Positions 1 through 11,395 of a DNA stretch of 64,000 nt are shown here, one piece after another (the stretch's first letter is position 1; each line of letters starts with the position of its first letter). The notes under the pieces are model-generated. The model was not told the DNA's origin. It saw only the letters and a program-made list of their open reading frames with translations, and searched no databases. The stretch is from Arthrobacter sp. Leaf137 (lineage in GTDB: Bacteria; Actinomycetota; Actinomycetes; Actinomycetales; Micrococcaceae), in assembly GCF_001423525.1 (NCBI RefSeq), contig NZ_LMOI01000018.1, positions 507,435 to 571,434 of the forward strand, read 5' to 3'. The position numbers and the translations under genes were made by a program.

Positions 1-118
1 CCGTCGCCTTTTTTCGCCAAGTGTTGAAAAAAAATTCCAAGGACCCTAACCTGTTGTCACTGTGTTCCACGACACAGTCCCGGGGGAACGTCCGAGTGAC
101 CACTCGTCAGGAGCAGCC

Positions 119-1084
119 ATGCCAGCACCCGTCCGGGCCACGGTCCCCGCAAGCCAGGCCCTCACCGCCAGCATTGCCTCATCGTTCGACCACTGGAAGC
201 ATCTGGTGGCCGAGTCCTTCGTGCCGCTGGCGGCGGAGACGGCAGACGTTGAGGGTTTCCGCGGACAGCTGCGTTCCAGGGTCCTGGACCGGATGTCCAT
301 CGTGGAGGTCACGGCCACATCCCACGAAGTCCACCGCACGCCGGCGCTCATTGCCCGGGCCCACGAGCGGTACTTCAAACTGAACCTGCAGCTCGAAGGC
401 ACCGGCCTGCTGATCCAGGACAACCGGGAGGCGGTCCTCCGCCCCGGCGACCTCGCCATCTACGACACCAACCGGCCCTACACCCTGGCCTTCGAGGACA
501 CCACACGGATCCTGGTGGTGATGTTCCCGTGCGACGCCCTCGCCCTGCCCACGGATTACGTGGGGCAGCTGGCGGCAGTGCGGATGGCCGGCGATGGCGG
601 CCTCAGCGGCATCGTGGGGCAGTTCATCCGGCAGCTGTCAGGGAACCTGGACGTCCTCAACGGGCCCAGCGGATCGAGGCTGGCGGCGAACGCCCTGGAC
701 CTGGTGTCCACCATGCTGCACGCCGAGATGGACATCTCCCCGGACCGGATGAAGCCGCAGGCACTGCTGGCGGTGGCGGTGCGGGAGTACATTGACGCGA
801 ACCTGTCGGACCCACTGCTCTCGCCGGCCAGCATCGCCGCGGCGCATTTCATTTCCACCCGGCACCTGCACAACGTCTTCCACGAGTCCGGCACCACGGT
901 GGCCAGCTGGATCCGGACGCAGCGGCTCGAAGGCGCCCGCCGCGACCTCCGGGACCCGCTGCACGCCGGGCTGCCGGTCGGCGCAGTGGCCGCCCGGTGG
1001 GGTTTCCTGGATGCGGCACACTTCAGCCGCACGTTCCGGGATGCGTTTGGCGTGCCGCCGTCGGACTGGCGCCGCGGAACGTAA
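119..1084 (+). CDS. AraC-family transcriptional regulator
   Basis: A 321-residue DNA-binding regulator. The N-terminal two thirds look like the AraC_binding_2 sensor fold (a cupin-like stretch with LRPGDLAIYDTNRPY). The last about 100 residues form the double helix-turn-helix of the AraC family, ending with the usual AARWGFLDAAHFSRTFRDAF block. I chose ATG 119 because AGGAG lies a few bases upstream; a GTG at 62 in the same frame lacks a clear ribosome site. The gene runs convergently into gdhA with only 3 bases between the stop codons. Its target is probably to the left of the window; nothing visible here is an obvious effector pathway. Family assignment is secure; the specific function is unknown. 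Confidence 0.9.
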   Translation: MPAPVRATVPASQALTASIASSFDHWKHLVAESFVPLAAETADVEGFRGQLRSRVLDRMSIVEVTATSHEVHRTPALIARAHERYFKLNLQLEGTGLLIQDNREAVLRPGDLAIYDTNRPYTLAFEDTTRILVVMFPCDALALPTDYVGQLAAVRMAGDGGLSGIVGQFIRQLSGNLDVLNGPSGSRLAANALDLVSTMLHAEMDISPDRMKPQALLAVAVREYIDANLSDPLLSPASIAAAHFISTRHLHNVFHESGTTVASWIRTQRLEGARRDLRDPLHAGLPVGAVAARWGFLDAAHFSRTFRDAFGVPPSDWRRGT

Positions 1085-1087
1085 CGG

Positions 1088-2548
<1,461 letters not shown>

Positions 2549-2629
2549 CTAATCTCCGTATTGTGACAACGAAATTCCATTCAGCGATATCTAATGCCGG
2601 TCGTCACCGCGGCTCACAGGCGGCCTGAC

Positions 2630-3268
2630 ATGGCGTACCTGTGCCTCCTGCTCTCCGGCGCCGTCCTGCTGGTCAACGGCCTGGCCACCCTGAACCGGCT
2701 GCCGTGGCGGGATGCCGCCATTCTGAACCTGGTGGTGGGGTCCCTCCAGCTGCTGTTCGGCCTCATGTCCCTGGCGGGTGGCGCGGCGCCGCTGCTGACG
2801 GTGGCCGGCATGTTCCTGTTCGGACTGACCTACGTCTACGTGGGGCTGGACGCCCTGCTGCACCTGGGATCGAAGGGGCTGGGCTGGTTCTGCGGCATGG
2901 TGGCCGGACTGGGGCTGCTCCTGGCCGCGGCCTGGCTCGGCACCGATCCCCTGCTCGCGGTCCTGTGGCTGGCCTGGGCCGGGCTATGGGGCTCCCTGTT
3001 CGGTTCCCTGGCACTGGGCCGGAGGCGGATGGACCCGTTTATCGGGTGGTCCCTGGTGCTGGCCGGCCCCGTTACCGCCACCGGTCCGGCTTTCCTGGGG
3101 CTGGCCGGCACCTGGCCGTCCGGCTCGGAGGCTGCATGGGTGGCAGCTGTCGCCGTGGCAGGGCTGTTCTGCGCCGCGCAGCTGCTGGCCCGGCGCGAGA
3201 CGCTAGCTGCGCACCGGGCCAATCCGCTGCCGCCGGGTCCTGCGGCCGGCCGGGCAACACTCAGCTGA
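2630..3268 (+). CDS. AmiS/UreI-family membrane channel
   Basis: A 212-residue integral membrane protein with about six hydrophobic helices. The opening (LLSGAVLLVNGLATL) and the following INLVVG-like segment match the AmiS/UreI family, whose members move urea or short-chain amides across the membrane. ATG 2630 puts the first helix at the very N-terminus as is normal for the family; an ATG at 2594 would add 12 polar residues without a clear ribosome site. No urease, amidase or formamidase gene is next to it, which is odd because this family is usually linked to one. Proximity to gdhA (ammonium assimilation) suggests a nitrogen role by inference. Confidence 0.82.
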   Translation: MAYLCLLLSGAVLLVNGLATLNRLPWRDAAILNLVVGSLQLLFGLMSLAGGAAPLLTVAGMFLFGLTYVYVGLDALLHLGSKGLGWFCGMVAGLGLLLAAAWLGTDPLLAVLWLAWAGLWGSLFGSLALGRRRMDPFIGWSLVLAGPVTATGPAFLGLAGTWPSGSEAAWVAAVAVAGLFCAAQLLARRETLAAHRANPLPPGPAAGRATLS

Positions 3269-4751
3269 GCCGCGGGTCCGGCTCTGCCGTTCCGCGCCCG
3301 GCACCGTCAAGGTGGCGCTGCACCCTGGCTTCCACCAGCACCCCCGCCACGAAGACCACGGGGACGGCCGCCAGCAGGGCCGCGGCTGTCTCCCCACTGC
3401 CGCCGATCAGGGCGGTGAAGTTGCTGACCACCAGGTAGAGGACCCACGCGAGCAGGACGGAGGCGAGCGCAGGGGCGATCAGTGTCTGCCACAGCCCGGC
3501 TCCGGCGGATTCGCGGCGGAAGAAGCCGACGACGGCCACGGAGCACAGCATGTACAGCACCAGCAGCGCCGCCACGGCCAGCCCGCTGAACCAGGAGAAC
3601 AGGGTGAGGACGGGGTCCAGGGCGAGTGCCGCGAAGGGCATCACCAGGACGACGGCGGCGGCAGTCTGGATGCAGGCGGCGACAGCGGGTGCACGGTGCC
3701 GGTTGGTCCGGGCCACCCGGGCGGGCATGGAACCGCGGAGCGCCAACGAGTGCAGGTAGCGGTTGATGCCGTTGTGGAAGGCGATGATCCCGGCCAGCAG
3801 CGACGTCACCAGCAGGATGCCCGTGACAGTCCCCGCCCAGGGACCGAAGAGTTCCACCATCGGGCCGAGCACGAAGGAGGTGGCATCTCCGGATTCCAGG
3901 GCTGCCCCGGCGGCGTCCATCACCCTGGACGGCCCGTAGTAGCTGACCAGCATCCAGGAGATGAAGGAAAAGAACACCGAGATGACGCCCACGGAAAGGT
4001 AGGTGGCCCGTGCCACTGTGCGGTGCGGGTCCTTGGCTTCGGCCGAGTAGATGGCGGTGGATTCGAACCCGAACATGGACGCCACGGCAAACATGATGGC
4101 CACCCCGGGGGCGCCGGCGCCGATGGCCTGGGGCGAGAAGGAAGCCGCAACGCTGATGCCCTCCGGGCCGCCGCCGCTGAAGAGTACGGTGAAGCCGAAC
4201 AGCAGCAGCACGGCAACTTCCAGGCCCACCAGCAGGGCCAGGATGCGGGCGCCGAGTTCGATATTCAGGGACCCGAGCACCTGGACGCCGGCCATGGTGG
4301 CCAGTGCCAGCAGCCACCAGGGAACGTCAAGGCCCGCGGAGGCGAGGAGCCCCGAGAAGGCCGCACCGTACAGCCCGTACATGGCCGCCTGGATGGTGTT
4401 GTAGGCCAGCAGGGCCAGCCAGGCCGCACCCGCACCGGTTCTCCGGCCGAACGCGGCCGTCACATAGGCATAGAAGGCGCCGTTGGCCTGGATCCTGCGG
4501 CTCATGGCTACGAAGCCCACCGCGAAGATGACAATCACGACGCCGACAATCAGGTAGGCGCCCGGGGCGCCGGCGCCGTTGCCGAGGGCTGCCGCGAGCG
4601 GTGAGGCGCCCACGATGCCGGTCAGCGGCGCCTGGGCGGACAGGACAAAGAAGAGAATGCCCATCACTCCGACGCTTCCGGCGCGGAGGGCGGTGGAATG
4701 CTCCCTGGCCGGAGCGTCAGTGGTCCGGGGTTCGGAATTCGAAATACTCAT
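3261..4751 (-). CDS. APC-superfamily amino acid permease
   Basis: A 496-residue, about 12-helix secondary transporter of the amino acid-polyamine-organocation superfamily. The first helix carries the typical GVMGILFFVLSAQAPLTGIVG segment (residues about 34-54), followed by repeated glycine-rich helices. Substrate cannot be read from sequence. I set the start at ATG 4751 (MSISNSEP), which has AGAAGG seven bases upstream; a much longer open frame reaches 5087 but overlaps the oppositely oriented GH13 gene and looks non-coding. Its stop overlaps the 3' end of the AmiS-like gene by 8 bases. Divergent from the GH13 gene. Confidence 0.88.
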   Translation of the reverse strand: MSISNSEPRTTDAPAREHSTALRAGSVGVMGILFFVLSAQAPLTGIVGASPLAAALGNGAGAPGAYLIVGVVIVIFAVGFVAMSRRIQANGAFYAYVTAAFGRRTGAGAAWLALLAYNTIQAAMYGLYGAAFSGLLASAGLDVPWWLLALATMAGVQVLGSLNIELGARILALLVGLEVAVLLLFGFTVLFSGGGPEGISVAASFSPQAIGAGAPGVAIMFAVASMFGFESTAIYSAEAKDPHRTVARATYLSVGVISVFFSFISWMLVSYYGPSRVMDAAGAALESGDATSFVLGPMVELFGPWAGTVTGILLVTSLLAGIIAFHNGINRYLHSLALRGSMPARVARTNRHRAPAVAACIQTAAAVVLVMPFAALALDPVLTLFSWFSGLAVAALLVLYMLCSVAVVGFFRRESAGAGLWQTLIAPALASVLLAWVLYLVVSNFTALIGGSGETAAALLAAVPVVFVAGVLVEARVQRHLDGAGRGTAEPDPRLS

Positions 4752-5004
4752 AAGGGTCCTTCTCACGGTCATGAGCGGGGAAGTTGTTGAGGAATCCAGC
4801 TTCGCAGCGGGGATCAGGCGGCCGTTTGTCCGCCAGCGACCGGTTCTTGTCCGTGAGCGCAGCGGTGCGTATGACAGTCCTTTACTGCCGCACCGCCGCG
4901 GTTCCGCGAATAGCCCTTGCCCGCCGGGGTACGGTGAATTCGTGCGCAAGGTGTCCCGGGGCTTCGCCTCCGGGCCATGGAAGTAACCTTCGGAAAGAGG
5001 AACC
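4752..5004. promoter_or_regulatory. Divergent intergenic region, APC permease / GH13 enzyme
   Basis: About 250 bases between two divergent genes, so both promoters should be here. A ribosome site (GGAAAGAGGAACC) is visible before the ATG at 5005 and another (GAGAAGG) before the permease. I could not identify a convincing -35/-10 pair or operator. Confidence 0.4.
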
Positions 5005-7299
5005 ATGAGCGAACCGACCACCAGCGAGGGGATTTTTGAAGCAGATGCCCTCGACGTCGAAGAAGGCCAGGAGACGGCCGCTGCCACCGAGCAGGCAGCC
5101 GACGCGGAGATCAGTTACGACGAACAGTTCTACCCGGCGCGCCCGAAGGCCCTGAGGCCCATCGCCCGGCGCCGCCAGTACCTTGCCACCAGGCCGTCCT
5201 TTGAGTTCGACGGACGCAACGCCGCCTATGTCGAATGGCTGCGGAACCAGGCGATGCTCGGGGATGCCAACACGCTCGCCCGGCAGCTCTCGGGCCAGGC
5301 CAGCATGTGGCAGAACTCCTACGCGCACCCCAACCCGCGGGCCGCCGTCGAACGCGCCCCCGTGTGGTTCACCGCCTATCCCCTGTCCTTCATCACCCAG
5401 CCCGGCCAGTCCTTCCTGTCGGCCCTGGGCGACGAGGGAATGTGGGAGGCGTTCCGGAACATCGGCATCCGCGCCATCCACACCGGCCCGGTCAAGCTGG
5501 CCGGCGGCATCAGCGGATGGATGCAGACCCCCAGCGTGGACGGCCACTTCGACCGGATCAGCATGGGCATCGATCCGGTGTTCGGCGACGAGGATGAATT
5601 CCGGCGGATGTGCGAGGTGGCCGCGGAACACGGCGGCACCATCATCGACGACATCGTCCCGGGCCACACCGGCAAGGGCGCCGATTTCCGCCTCGCCGAA
5701 ATGAACTTCCGGGACTACCCCGGCATCTACCACATGGTGGACATCCCCGAGGAGGACTGGCACCTGCTGCCGGACGTCCCCGAGGGCAAGGACTCGGTGA
5801 ACCTCAGCCCGGACGCGGAACAGGCCCTGCAGAAGGCCGGCTACATCATCGGCCGCCTGCAGCGGGTGATCTTCTACGAACCCGGCGTGAAGGAAACCAA
5901 CTGGAGTGCCACCCGGGCCATCGTGGACACCACCGGCAAGACCCGCCGCTGGGTCTACCTCCACTACTTCAAGGCCGGCCAGCCGTCCATCAACTGGCTG
6001 GATCCCACCTTCGCCGGCATGCGCCTGGTGGTGGGCGATGCCCTGCATTCGCTGGTGGACCTCGGCACCGGAGCCCTCCGGCTCGATGCCAACGGGTTCC
6101 TGGGCGTGGAGAAGAGCGCCGAGGAGGAGCCGGGCTGGTCCGAGGGGCACCCGCTGTCCGAGGCTGCCAACCAGCTCATCGGCTCCATGATCCGCAAGGT
6201 GGGCGGGTTCTCCTTCCAGGAACTGAACCTGACCATCGACGACATCAAGGCCACCTCCGAATCCGGCCCGGACCTTTCCTACGACTTCATCACCCGTCCC
6301 GCGTACCACTTCGCGCTGGTCACCGGGGATACGGAGTTCCTGCGGCTGACGCTGCGGCTGTCCAAGGAGATCGGGGTGGACCAGGCCTCCCTGGTCCATG
6401 CCCTGCAGAACCACGACGAGCTCACCTACGAACTCATGCACTTCGCCGCGGGCCACCGGGACGACGTCTTCGAGCTCGGCGGCCAGGAAATGACCGGGGC
6501 CCAGATCGCCGAGCACGTCCAGCAGACCATGCGGGAGCGGCTCACCGGCGAAAACGCCCCCTACAACTCCGTGTTCACCATGAACGGGATCGCCTGCACC
6601 ACTGTCAGCTTCATCATGGCCACGCTGGGGATCCAGGATCCGGATGCGCTGACGCCGGAGCAGGAGGCGCAGGTCCTGGACGCCCACATCCTGCTGTCCA
6701 TGTACAACGCGCTGCAGCCGGGCGTCTTCGCACTGTCCGGCTGGGATTTGACCGGGATTTCGGTGCTGGACCGCGGCACCGTTGGGGAGCTGATCGCGCA
6801 GGGCGACACCCGCTGGATCAACCGCGGCGCGCACGACATCATGGGCACCAGCCCGGACGCCACGGCCTCATCCTCCGGAATGCCCCGCGCCCGCAGCCTC
6901 TACGGGCCGCTCCCGGAACAGCTCGACAACGAAAACTCCTTTGCCCGCAGGCTCCAGCGGATCCTGGCGGTGCGGGAGGAGCACGGCATCGCCACCGGAA
7001 CGCTCCTGGACGTGCCGGACGTTTCGCACCGCGGGCTGCTGGTCCTGGTGAACGGGCTGGCCGGCGGTGCCGTCGAAATCACCGTGCTCAACTTCTCCGG
7101 CCAGGACATCTCCGGCAGCGTCCGGTCCACCCACCTTCCGCCGGGTGCCAGCGTGCGCGACCTCTTCAGCGGCGAAACCGTGGGCCAGGTGGATGACCTG
7201 CACAGCTTCTTCATCGACCTGCCGGCGTATCAGGGCACCGCGCTGCTGCTCGAGGTTGAAGAAGCGGACGACGACGGGTCCCCGGCAACGGAGGCCTGA
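5005..7299 (+). CDS. GH13-family trehalose synthase-like alpha-glucanotransferase
   Basis: A 764-residue glycoside hydrolase family 13 protein. The catalytic triad is visible: nucleophile Asp361 in RLDANG, acid/base Glu406 in FSFQELNL, and Asp471 in LQNHDEL. Region I is [13 protein letters not shown]. The C-terminal about 100 residues form a beta-rich maltogenic-amylase-type domain. The spacing and the [19 protein letters not shown] segment recall actinobacterial enzymes annotated as maltose alpha-D-glucosyltransferase/trehalose synthase, which interconvert maltose and trehalose; this specificity is inferred. The first about 45 residues are acidic and low in complexity, likely a disordered extension. 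Start ATG 5005 has a good ribosome site. The 3' end overlaps the MFS gene on the other strand by 70 bases. Confidence 0.82.
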   Translation: MSEPTTSEGIFEADALDVEEGQETAAATEQAADAEISYDEQFYPARPKALRPIARRRQYLATRPSFEFDGRNAAYVEWLRNQAMLGDANTLARQLSGQASMWQNSYAHPNPRAAVERAPVWFTAYPLSFITQPGQSFLSALGDEGMWEAFRNIGIRAIHTGPVKLAGGISGWMQTPSVDGHFDRISMGIDPVFGDEDEFRRMCEVAAEHGGTIIDDIVPGHTGKGADFRLAEMNFRDYPGIYHMVDIPEEDWHLLPDVPEGKDSVNLSPDAEQALQKAGYIIGRLQRVIFYEPGVKETNWSATRAIVDTTGKTRRWVYLHYFKAGQPSINWLDPTFAGMRLVVGDALHSLVDLGTGALRLDANGFLGVEKSAEEEPGWSEGHPLSEAANQLIGSMIRKVGGFSFQELNLTIDDIKATSESGPDLSYDFITRPAYHFALVTGDTEFLRLTLRLSKEIGVDQASLVHALQNHDELTYELMHFAAGHRDDVFELGGQEMTGAQIAEHVQQTMRERLTGENAPYNSVFTMNGIACTTVSFIMATLGIQDPDALTPEQEAQVLDAHILLSMYNALQPGVFALSGWDLTGISVLDRGTVGELIAQGDTRWINRGAHDIMGTSPDATASSSGMPRARSLYGPLPEQLDNENSFARRLQRILAVREEHGIATGTLLDVPDVSHRGLLVLVNGLAGGAVEITVLNFSGQDISGSVRSTHLPPGASVRDLFSGETVGQVDDLHSFFIDLPAYQGTALLLEVEEADDDGSPATEA

Positions 7300-8591
7300 T
7301 CCCCGGGGCGGGGCTGCTTTGGCAAGTGGAGCACGCCCCGCCGTGGCGGGAGCACCTGGGCGAGGAAGAGGACCAGGACCCCGGCGAGCGGCACCACCAA
7401 AAGGCCGGTGCGAACGCTGGTGGCGTCGGCAATGAGCCCCACGACGGGCGGTGAGCAGAGGAATCCCAGGCGCATCAGCCAGCTGACCAGCGTCAGTCCG
7501 GTGCCGTGCCGCAGCCCGGGCAGCTCATCTGCGGTATGCATGGCAGCCGGGACCAGGGTGGCCACACCCAGGCCTGCGGCGGCGAACCCGGCAATGGTTC
7601 CGGGGACTGTGGGCCAGGCCAGGGCACAGCCCATTCCTGCCAGGACGATCACGCCGCCGCAGCGGGCCACGGCACGCTGGCCGAAACGGTCCACCAGCCG
7701 GTCGCCCACCAGCCGGCCGACGAATTGTGCGCCGGTCAGCGAAACATAACCCAGCGCCGCGAGCGAGGCGGCAGCCCCGAGGGAACCGGACAGGTACACA
7801 GCGGCCCACGTGCTGCCCGCGTCCTCCACCAGGCTGCCCGAAACGGCAATCAGCACCAATGCCGCCAGGATTGCCCAGATCTTTAGCGGTGGCCGTCCCG
7901 TGGTTTTCGCCGTCCCTGTGGCCTGGGCTTCTTGCGCTGCGGCCGCGGGATCATGGCCCGGCAGGAGCAGCCTCGAGGCAGCAAGTGCCACCGCGGCGAA
8001 GACCAGGCAGGACAGGCCGAGGTGGAGCCCCCGGGACAACCCGGCCAGGATGGCACCCGCGCCCATGAGTCCGCCCAGGACGGCGCCGATGCTCCACACC
8101 GCGTGGAACGAGTTCAGGATGGACCGGCCGTACAGCCGCTGCACCCTGAGCCCGTGCGAATTCTGGGCCACGTCCGTGATGGCATCCGCCGCCCCCGCGG
8201 CAAAGAGCGCGCCGGCCAGTAACGCCCAGGAGGGTGCCACACCGGCCGCCAGCACACCGGCGCCGGTCAGCACCGTGCCGAGTACCGCCACGGCTGCGCT
8301 TCCGAAGCGCCGGATCAGCGCGGCGGCGCCCAGGCCCGCCACCAGGGCGCCCAGCGGAAAGGCGGCCACCGCCATGCCGAACTGCGCATTGGAGAGGTGC
8401 AGTTCATCCATGATGGCCGGGTAGCGCGGCAGGAGGTTGGCGAACAGGGCGCCGTTGGTCAGGAACAGCAGTGCTACGCCGATGCGTGCCCGGCGGAGCC
8501 GTGCTTCCGGGAGTGCTGTGCTGCCGGGACGGGCATCTTTCCCGGAGGAAGCAGGGCCTTCGGAAGGAGGTGGGCTTTCGGAGGAAGCCAT
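7230..8591 (-). CDS. Major facilitator superfamily transporter
   Basis: A 453-residue MFS permease with about 12 membrane helices after a 35-residue Ser/Pro-rich cytoplasmic head. The N-terminal half contains [19 protein letters not shown] and [16 protein letters not shown], which recall the sugar or drug efflux MFS branch. A charged, serine-rich tail ([11 protein letters not shown]) lies in the region overlapping the GH13 gene. It follows the TetR gene by 42 bases on the same strand, so the regulator probably controls it; an efflux role is the simplest reading. Substrate unknown. Confidence 0.85.
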   Translation of the reverse strand: MASSESPPPSEGPASSGKDARPGSTALPEARLRRARIGVALLFLTNGALFANLLPRYPAIMDELHLSNAQFGMAVAAFPLGALVAGLGAAALIRRFGSAAVAVLGTVLTGAGVLAAGVAPSWALLAGALFAAGAADAITDVAQNSHGLRVQRLYGRSILNSFHAVWSIGAVLGGLMGAGAILAGLSRGLHLGLSCLVFAAVALAASRLLLPGHDPAAAAQEAQATGTAKTTGRPPLKIWAILAALVLIAVSGSLVEDAGSTWAAVYLSGSLGAAASLAALGYVSLTGAQFVGRLVGDRLVDRFGQRAVARCGGVIVLAGMGCALAWPTVPGTIAGFAAAGLGVATLVPAAMHTADELPGLRHGTGLTLVSWLMRLGFLCSPPVVGLIADATSVRTGLLVVPLAGVLVLFLAQVLPPRRGVLHLPKQPRPGDQASVAGDPSSSASSTSSSSAVP

Positions 8592-8633
8592 GGGGCGGCC
8601 TTTCTGGGGGCGTTACGTCAGTGGTTTTACGCG

Positions 8634-9197
8634 TCAGTGGCGCGGCGCGGCGGGCGTGGTGATGCGGGCTACCGCCTCGGCCGTAGCAGTGCGGTGGTGT
8701 TCCTCGATGTCCAGCGCGGCGTGGAGGGACAAGCCTTCAATCAGGGCGTCCAGCATCCGGCACGTGGCGGGGTCGAAGTGCCGGACCAGCGCGTCGCGGC
8801 TCTGCTTCATCCAGGCGTGGGTGATCTCGCGATAGAGCGGTTCGCGGGCCGCCAGGGTGTACAGCTCCTGGGTGAGGACCAGTTCGCGGGCTGAGCCGGT
8901 GAGGTCCTCGTGGATCAGGTCAACCACGGCGGCACGGGCCTCCTCGAAGGTGGTCGCCCGCGCCATCCGGGCTTCGAAGCGGACGGCGATGGTGGCGGCG
9001 AAGCGGGTGAAGGCTTCGCGCAGCACTTCTTCCATGCCGGTGAAGTGGTAGGTCATGGAGCCAAGCGGCACATCTGCCCGGGCAGCGATCTTGCGGTGGG
9101 AGGCCCCGGCCACTCCGGCTTCGGCGATGACGTCCAGGGCTGCGGCGATGATGCGGTCACGCCGTTCCGGGTCGAAACGGCGCTGGGTCACTGCCAC
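8634..9197 (-). CDS. TetR-family transcriptional regulator
   Basis: A 187-residue repressor. Residues 10-57 form the TetR helix-turn-helix (RRDRIIAAALDVIAEAGVAG, then HRKIAARADVPLGSMTYHF). The remainder is a helical ligand-binding domain without recognisable specificity. It sits between an acetyltransferase gene (10-base gap upstream) and an MFS gene (42-base gap downstream), all on the minus strand. This is consistent with a small operon in which the regulator controls the transporter. Confidence 0.9.
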   Translation of the reverse strand: MAVTQRRFDPERRDRIIAAALDVIAEAGVAGASHRKIAARADVPLGSMTYHFTGMEEVLREAFTRFAATIAVRFEARMARATTFEEARAAVVDLIHEDLTGSARELVLTQELYTLAAREPLYREITHAWMKQSRDALVRHFDPATCRMLDALIEGLSLHAALDIEEHHRTATAEAVARITTPAAPRH

Positions 9198-9207
9198 CGG
9201 AATACCC

Positions 9208-9789
9208 TCACGGCAGGTCCCTGACTACCCGGGCCGGGTTCCCCACGGCCACCACGTTGGCGGGGATGTCCTTGGTGACCACGGCGCCTGCACCGATCAC
9301 GGTGTTCTCCCCGATGGTCACGCCGGGCAGGACGATGGCGCCGCCGCCCAGCCAGACGTTGTCTCCGATGCTGATGGGCTTGGCCGCTTCGAGCTTGTCC
9401 CGGCGCGGCTGGGCTTCGAGCGGGTGGGTGGGGGTCAGCAGCTGCACGTTGGGGCCGATCTGGCAGTCGCGTCCGATGGTGATCGCGGCGACGTCCAGGG
9501 CCGTCAGGTTGGAGTTGACGAAGGTGCCTTCACCCACGGTGATGTAGCTGCCATAGTCCACGGTGATCGGCGGCCGGACATCCACGTTGTCCCCCACGGA
9601 ACCCAGCAGTTCCGCCAGCACGGGCCGCGCGGATTCCGGGTCCTCGATGTAGGCCGCCGCGTACCGGGCCTGCAGCTTCAGGGCACGGTGAAATGCCTTG
9701 GCGTTGTCCGGGTCATCGGCGATGTAAAGGTCCCCGGCCAGCATCCGCTCGCGGTTGGTGCGCGGATCATCCGCGAAATAATCGGCCAT
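9208..9789 (-). CDS. Maltose/galactoside O-acetyltransferase-like (left-handed beta-helix)
   Basis: A 193-residue member of the NodL/LacA/Maa acetyltransferase group, which moves acetyl from acetyl-CoA to sugar hydroxyls. The N-terminal Maa-type segment (NRERMLAGDLYIADD) is followed by hexapeptide repeats such as ITIGRDCQIGPNV and PISIGDNVWLGGGAIVLPGVTIGENTVIGAG. The catalytic His lies in LLTPTHPL. ATG 9789 is the usual start for this family; 16 codons upstream are open but lack a ribosome site. First gene of an apparent acetyltransferase-TetR-MFS operon; a terminator for the preceding operon lies just upstream. Confidence 0.9.
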   Translation of the reverse strand: MADYFADDPRTNRERMLAGDLYIADDPDNAKAFHRALKLQARYAAAYIEDPESARPVLAELLGSVGDNVDVRPPITVDYGSYITVGEGTFVNSNLTALDVAAITIGRDCQIGPNVQLLTPTHPLEAQPRRDKLEAAKPISIGDNVWLGGGAIVLPGVTIGENTVIGAGAVVTKDIPANVVAVGNPARVVRDLP

Positions 9790-9858
9790 GCGTACGATCG
9801 TACACAACGGCTTGGCGTACGGACAAGCACCACGCATGGACTTGTGGCACAGGAAAGA

Positions 9859-9891
9859 CCCCGCCGCAGCACCGGAGGCGCTGCGGCGGGG
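9859..9891 (-). terminator. Rho-independent terminator after the aldehyde dehydrogenase operon
   Basis: A perfect 12-bp inverted repeat (CCCCGCCGCAGC / GCTGCGGCGGGG) with a 9-base loop lies 14 bases past the stop of the minus-strand aldehyde dehydrogenase gene. On the minus strand it is followed by a short T-containing run (TCTTTCC). It would end the operon that begins at 15256. Confidence 0.8.
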
Positions 9892-9904
9892 CCTTTGGAA
9901 CTGT

Positions 9905-11395
9905 TTAGCAGCGGTTGTACATCACGTGCTTGGTCCGGGAGAAGTCGTCCAGGGCGTAGCTGGAGAGGTCGCGTCCGTAGCCGGAGCCCTTGAAGCCGCC
10001 CCAGGGCATCTCGGTGGCGATGACCAGGTGGGAGTTGACCCAGACCGTGCCGAAGTCCAGCTTCCGCGGGACGGTCAGCGACCGGGCGGAGTCCCTGGTC
10101 CACACCGAGGCTGCCAGGCCGTAGATGGTTTCGTTCGCCCGGGTCACCGCTTCCTCGTCAGTACTGAAGGTTTCCACGCTCACCACGGGACCGAAGATCT
10201 CATTGCTGGTAATCGGGGCCCCGGCCGGCACTTTGGTGACAACGGTGGGCTCGATGAAGTAACCGGGCCCGTCGATCGCGTTGCCGCCCACGGCGATGGT
10301 CAGGCCGTCCCGGCGGACGTCGTCGAGTGCTGCCAGGACACGCTCGTAGTGCGCCTTGGAGATCATGGAGCCGATTTCGGCCTCACCGGCGCCGGGGGCG
10401 CCGATGGTGATGTCGCTGATCTCCCGGACCAGCAGCTCGGTAAACTTCTCTGCTACGGATTCGTGGACCAGGACGCGGCAGGCCGCGCCGCATTCCTGCC
10501 CGCCGTTCCAGAATCCGGCGCTCCGGACGCCTTTGGCTGCGGCCTCAAGGTCGGCGTCATCAAACACCACGAACGGAGCCTTGCCGCCCAGCTCAAGGTG
10601 GACGCGCTTGACCGAGGCGGCCGCGCTGGCGGCGACCTTCTGGCCGCTGCCCACGCTGCCGGTAATGGCCACCAGGTCCACGCCGGGGTGCTCGGAGAGG
10701 CGGTTGCCCACCACGCGGCCGGGGCCCGTGACGATGTTGATAACGCCTGCCGGAACCTCGGCCGCGATGAGTTCGGCCAGCTTGAGGGTGGTCAGCGGCG
10801 TCTGCTCGGAGGGTTTGAGCACCAGGGTGTTCCCGGCGCCCAGGACCGGGGCGATCTTCCAGGCGGCCATCAACAGCGGGTAGTTCCACGGCGTGATGAC
10901 ACCGACGACGCCGACCGGCTCGCGGTGGATCACCGAGGTGTGATTCTCGGCGTAGTCGTCCGCGCCGAGGGTGCTGTAGGCGCGGGCGGCGCCGGCGGAG
11001 AACCGGAAGGTGTCAATGGCGCTGGAAATGTCGTCCTCGGCCACCGCCGCCGGCTTGCCGGTGTTCGCCGCTTCAAGGGTTTCGAAGGTTTCGCGGTTGG
11101 CTTCGATGACGTCCGCGATCTTCAGCAGGACGGCGGACCGGTCCCGCGGCGTGGTGGCGGCCCAGGCTGCTTTGGCGGCGACGGCGGCCGCAACGGCGGC
11201 GTCGACGTCCTCCACCGTGCCGGCGGGCACCTGCATGAGGATGCCCTCGGTAGCCGGGTTGACGACGTCGGCCGTCTCGCTGGAGGTGGAGGGGACGAAC
11301 TTTCCGCCGATGAACTGGCCGACGGGAGGGAGGGCGGGTACCGGCGGGGTCTCCGCCCGGAGGACCGTGAAGAGTGTCTTTTCTGCGGTGGTCAT
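9905..11395 (-). CDS. Aldehyde dehydrogenase, gamma-aminobutyraldehyde dehydrogenase-like
   Basis: A 496-residue NAD(P)-dependent aldehyde dehydrogenase. Catalytic Cys302 (GGQECGAACRV) and general base Glu268 (VHLELGGK) are visible, as is the cofactor-binding ITPWNYPLLMAAWKIAPVLGAGNT. The ECGAACR active-site context and overall sequence resemble the PatD/YdcW 4-aminobutyraldehyde dehydrogenases, so an omega-amino aldehyde is a reasonable guess. It is the last gene of a four-gene operon and its start overlaps the AGCS symporter stop by 4 bases. Enzyme class is secure; substrate is inferred. Confidence 0.88.
   Translation of the reverse strand: MTTAEKTLFTVLRAETPPVPALPPVGQFIGGKFVPSTSSETADVVNPATEGILMQVPAGTVEDVDAAVAAAVAAKAAWAATTPRDRSAVLLKIADVIEANRETFETLEAANTGKPAAVAEDDISSAIDTFRFSAGAARAYSTLGADDYAENHTSVIHREPVGVVGVITPWNYPLLMAAWKIAPVLGAGNTLVLKPSEQTPLTTLKLAELIAAEVPAGVINIVTGPGRVVGNRLSEHPGVDLVAITGSVGSGQKVAASAAASVKRVHLELGGKAPFVVFDDADLEAAAKGVRSAGFWNGGQECGAACRVLVHESVAEKFTELLVREISDITIGAPGAGEAEIGSMISKAHYERVLAALDDVRRDGLTIAVGGNAIDGPGYFIEPTVVTKVPAGAPITSNEIFGPVVSVETFSTDEEAVTRANETIYGLAASVWTRDSARSLTVPRKLDFGTVWVNSHLVIATEMPWGGFKGSGYGRDLSSYALDDFSRTKHVMYNRC

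Noticed and set aside
1-61. Promoter elements in the first 61 bases
   Set aside because: Contains a poly-A run and AT-rich stretch, but the upstream neighbour is not visible, so no element could be assigned.
62-118. Earlier GTG start for the AraC regulator
   Set aside because: ATG 119 has the better ribosome site (AGGAG) and the added 19 residues do not look conserved.
4882-6834. Minus-strand open frame of 650 codons opposite the GH13 gene
   Set aside because: It covers the GH13 catalytic residues on the other strand, has no ribosome site and no family resemblance.
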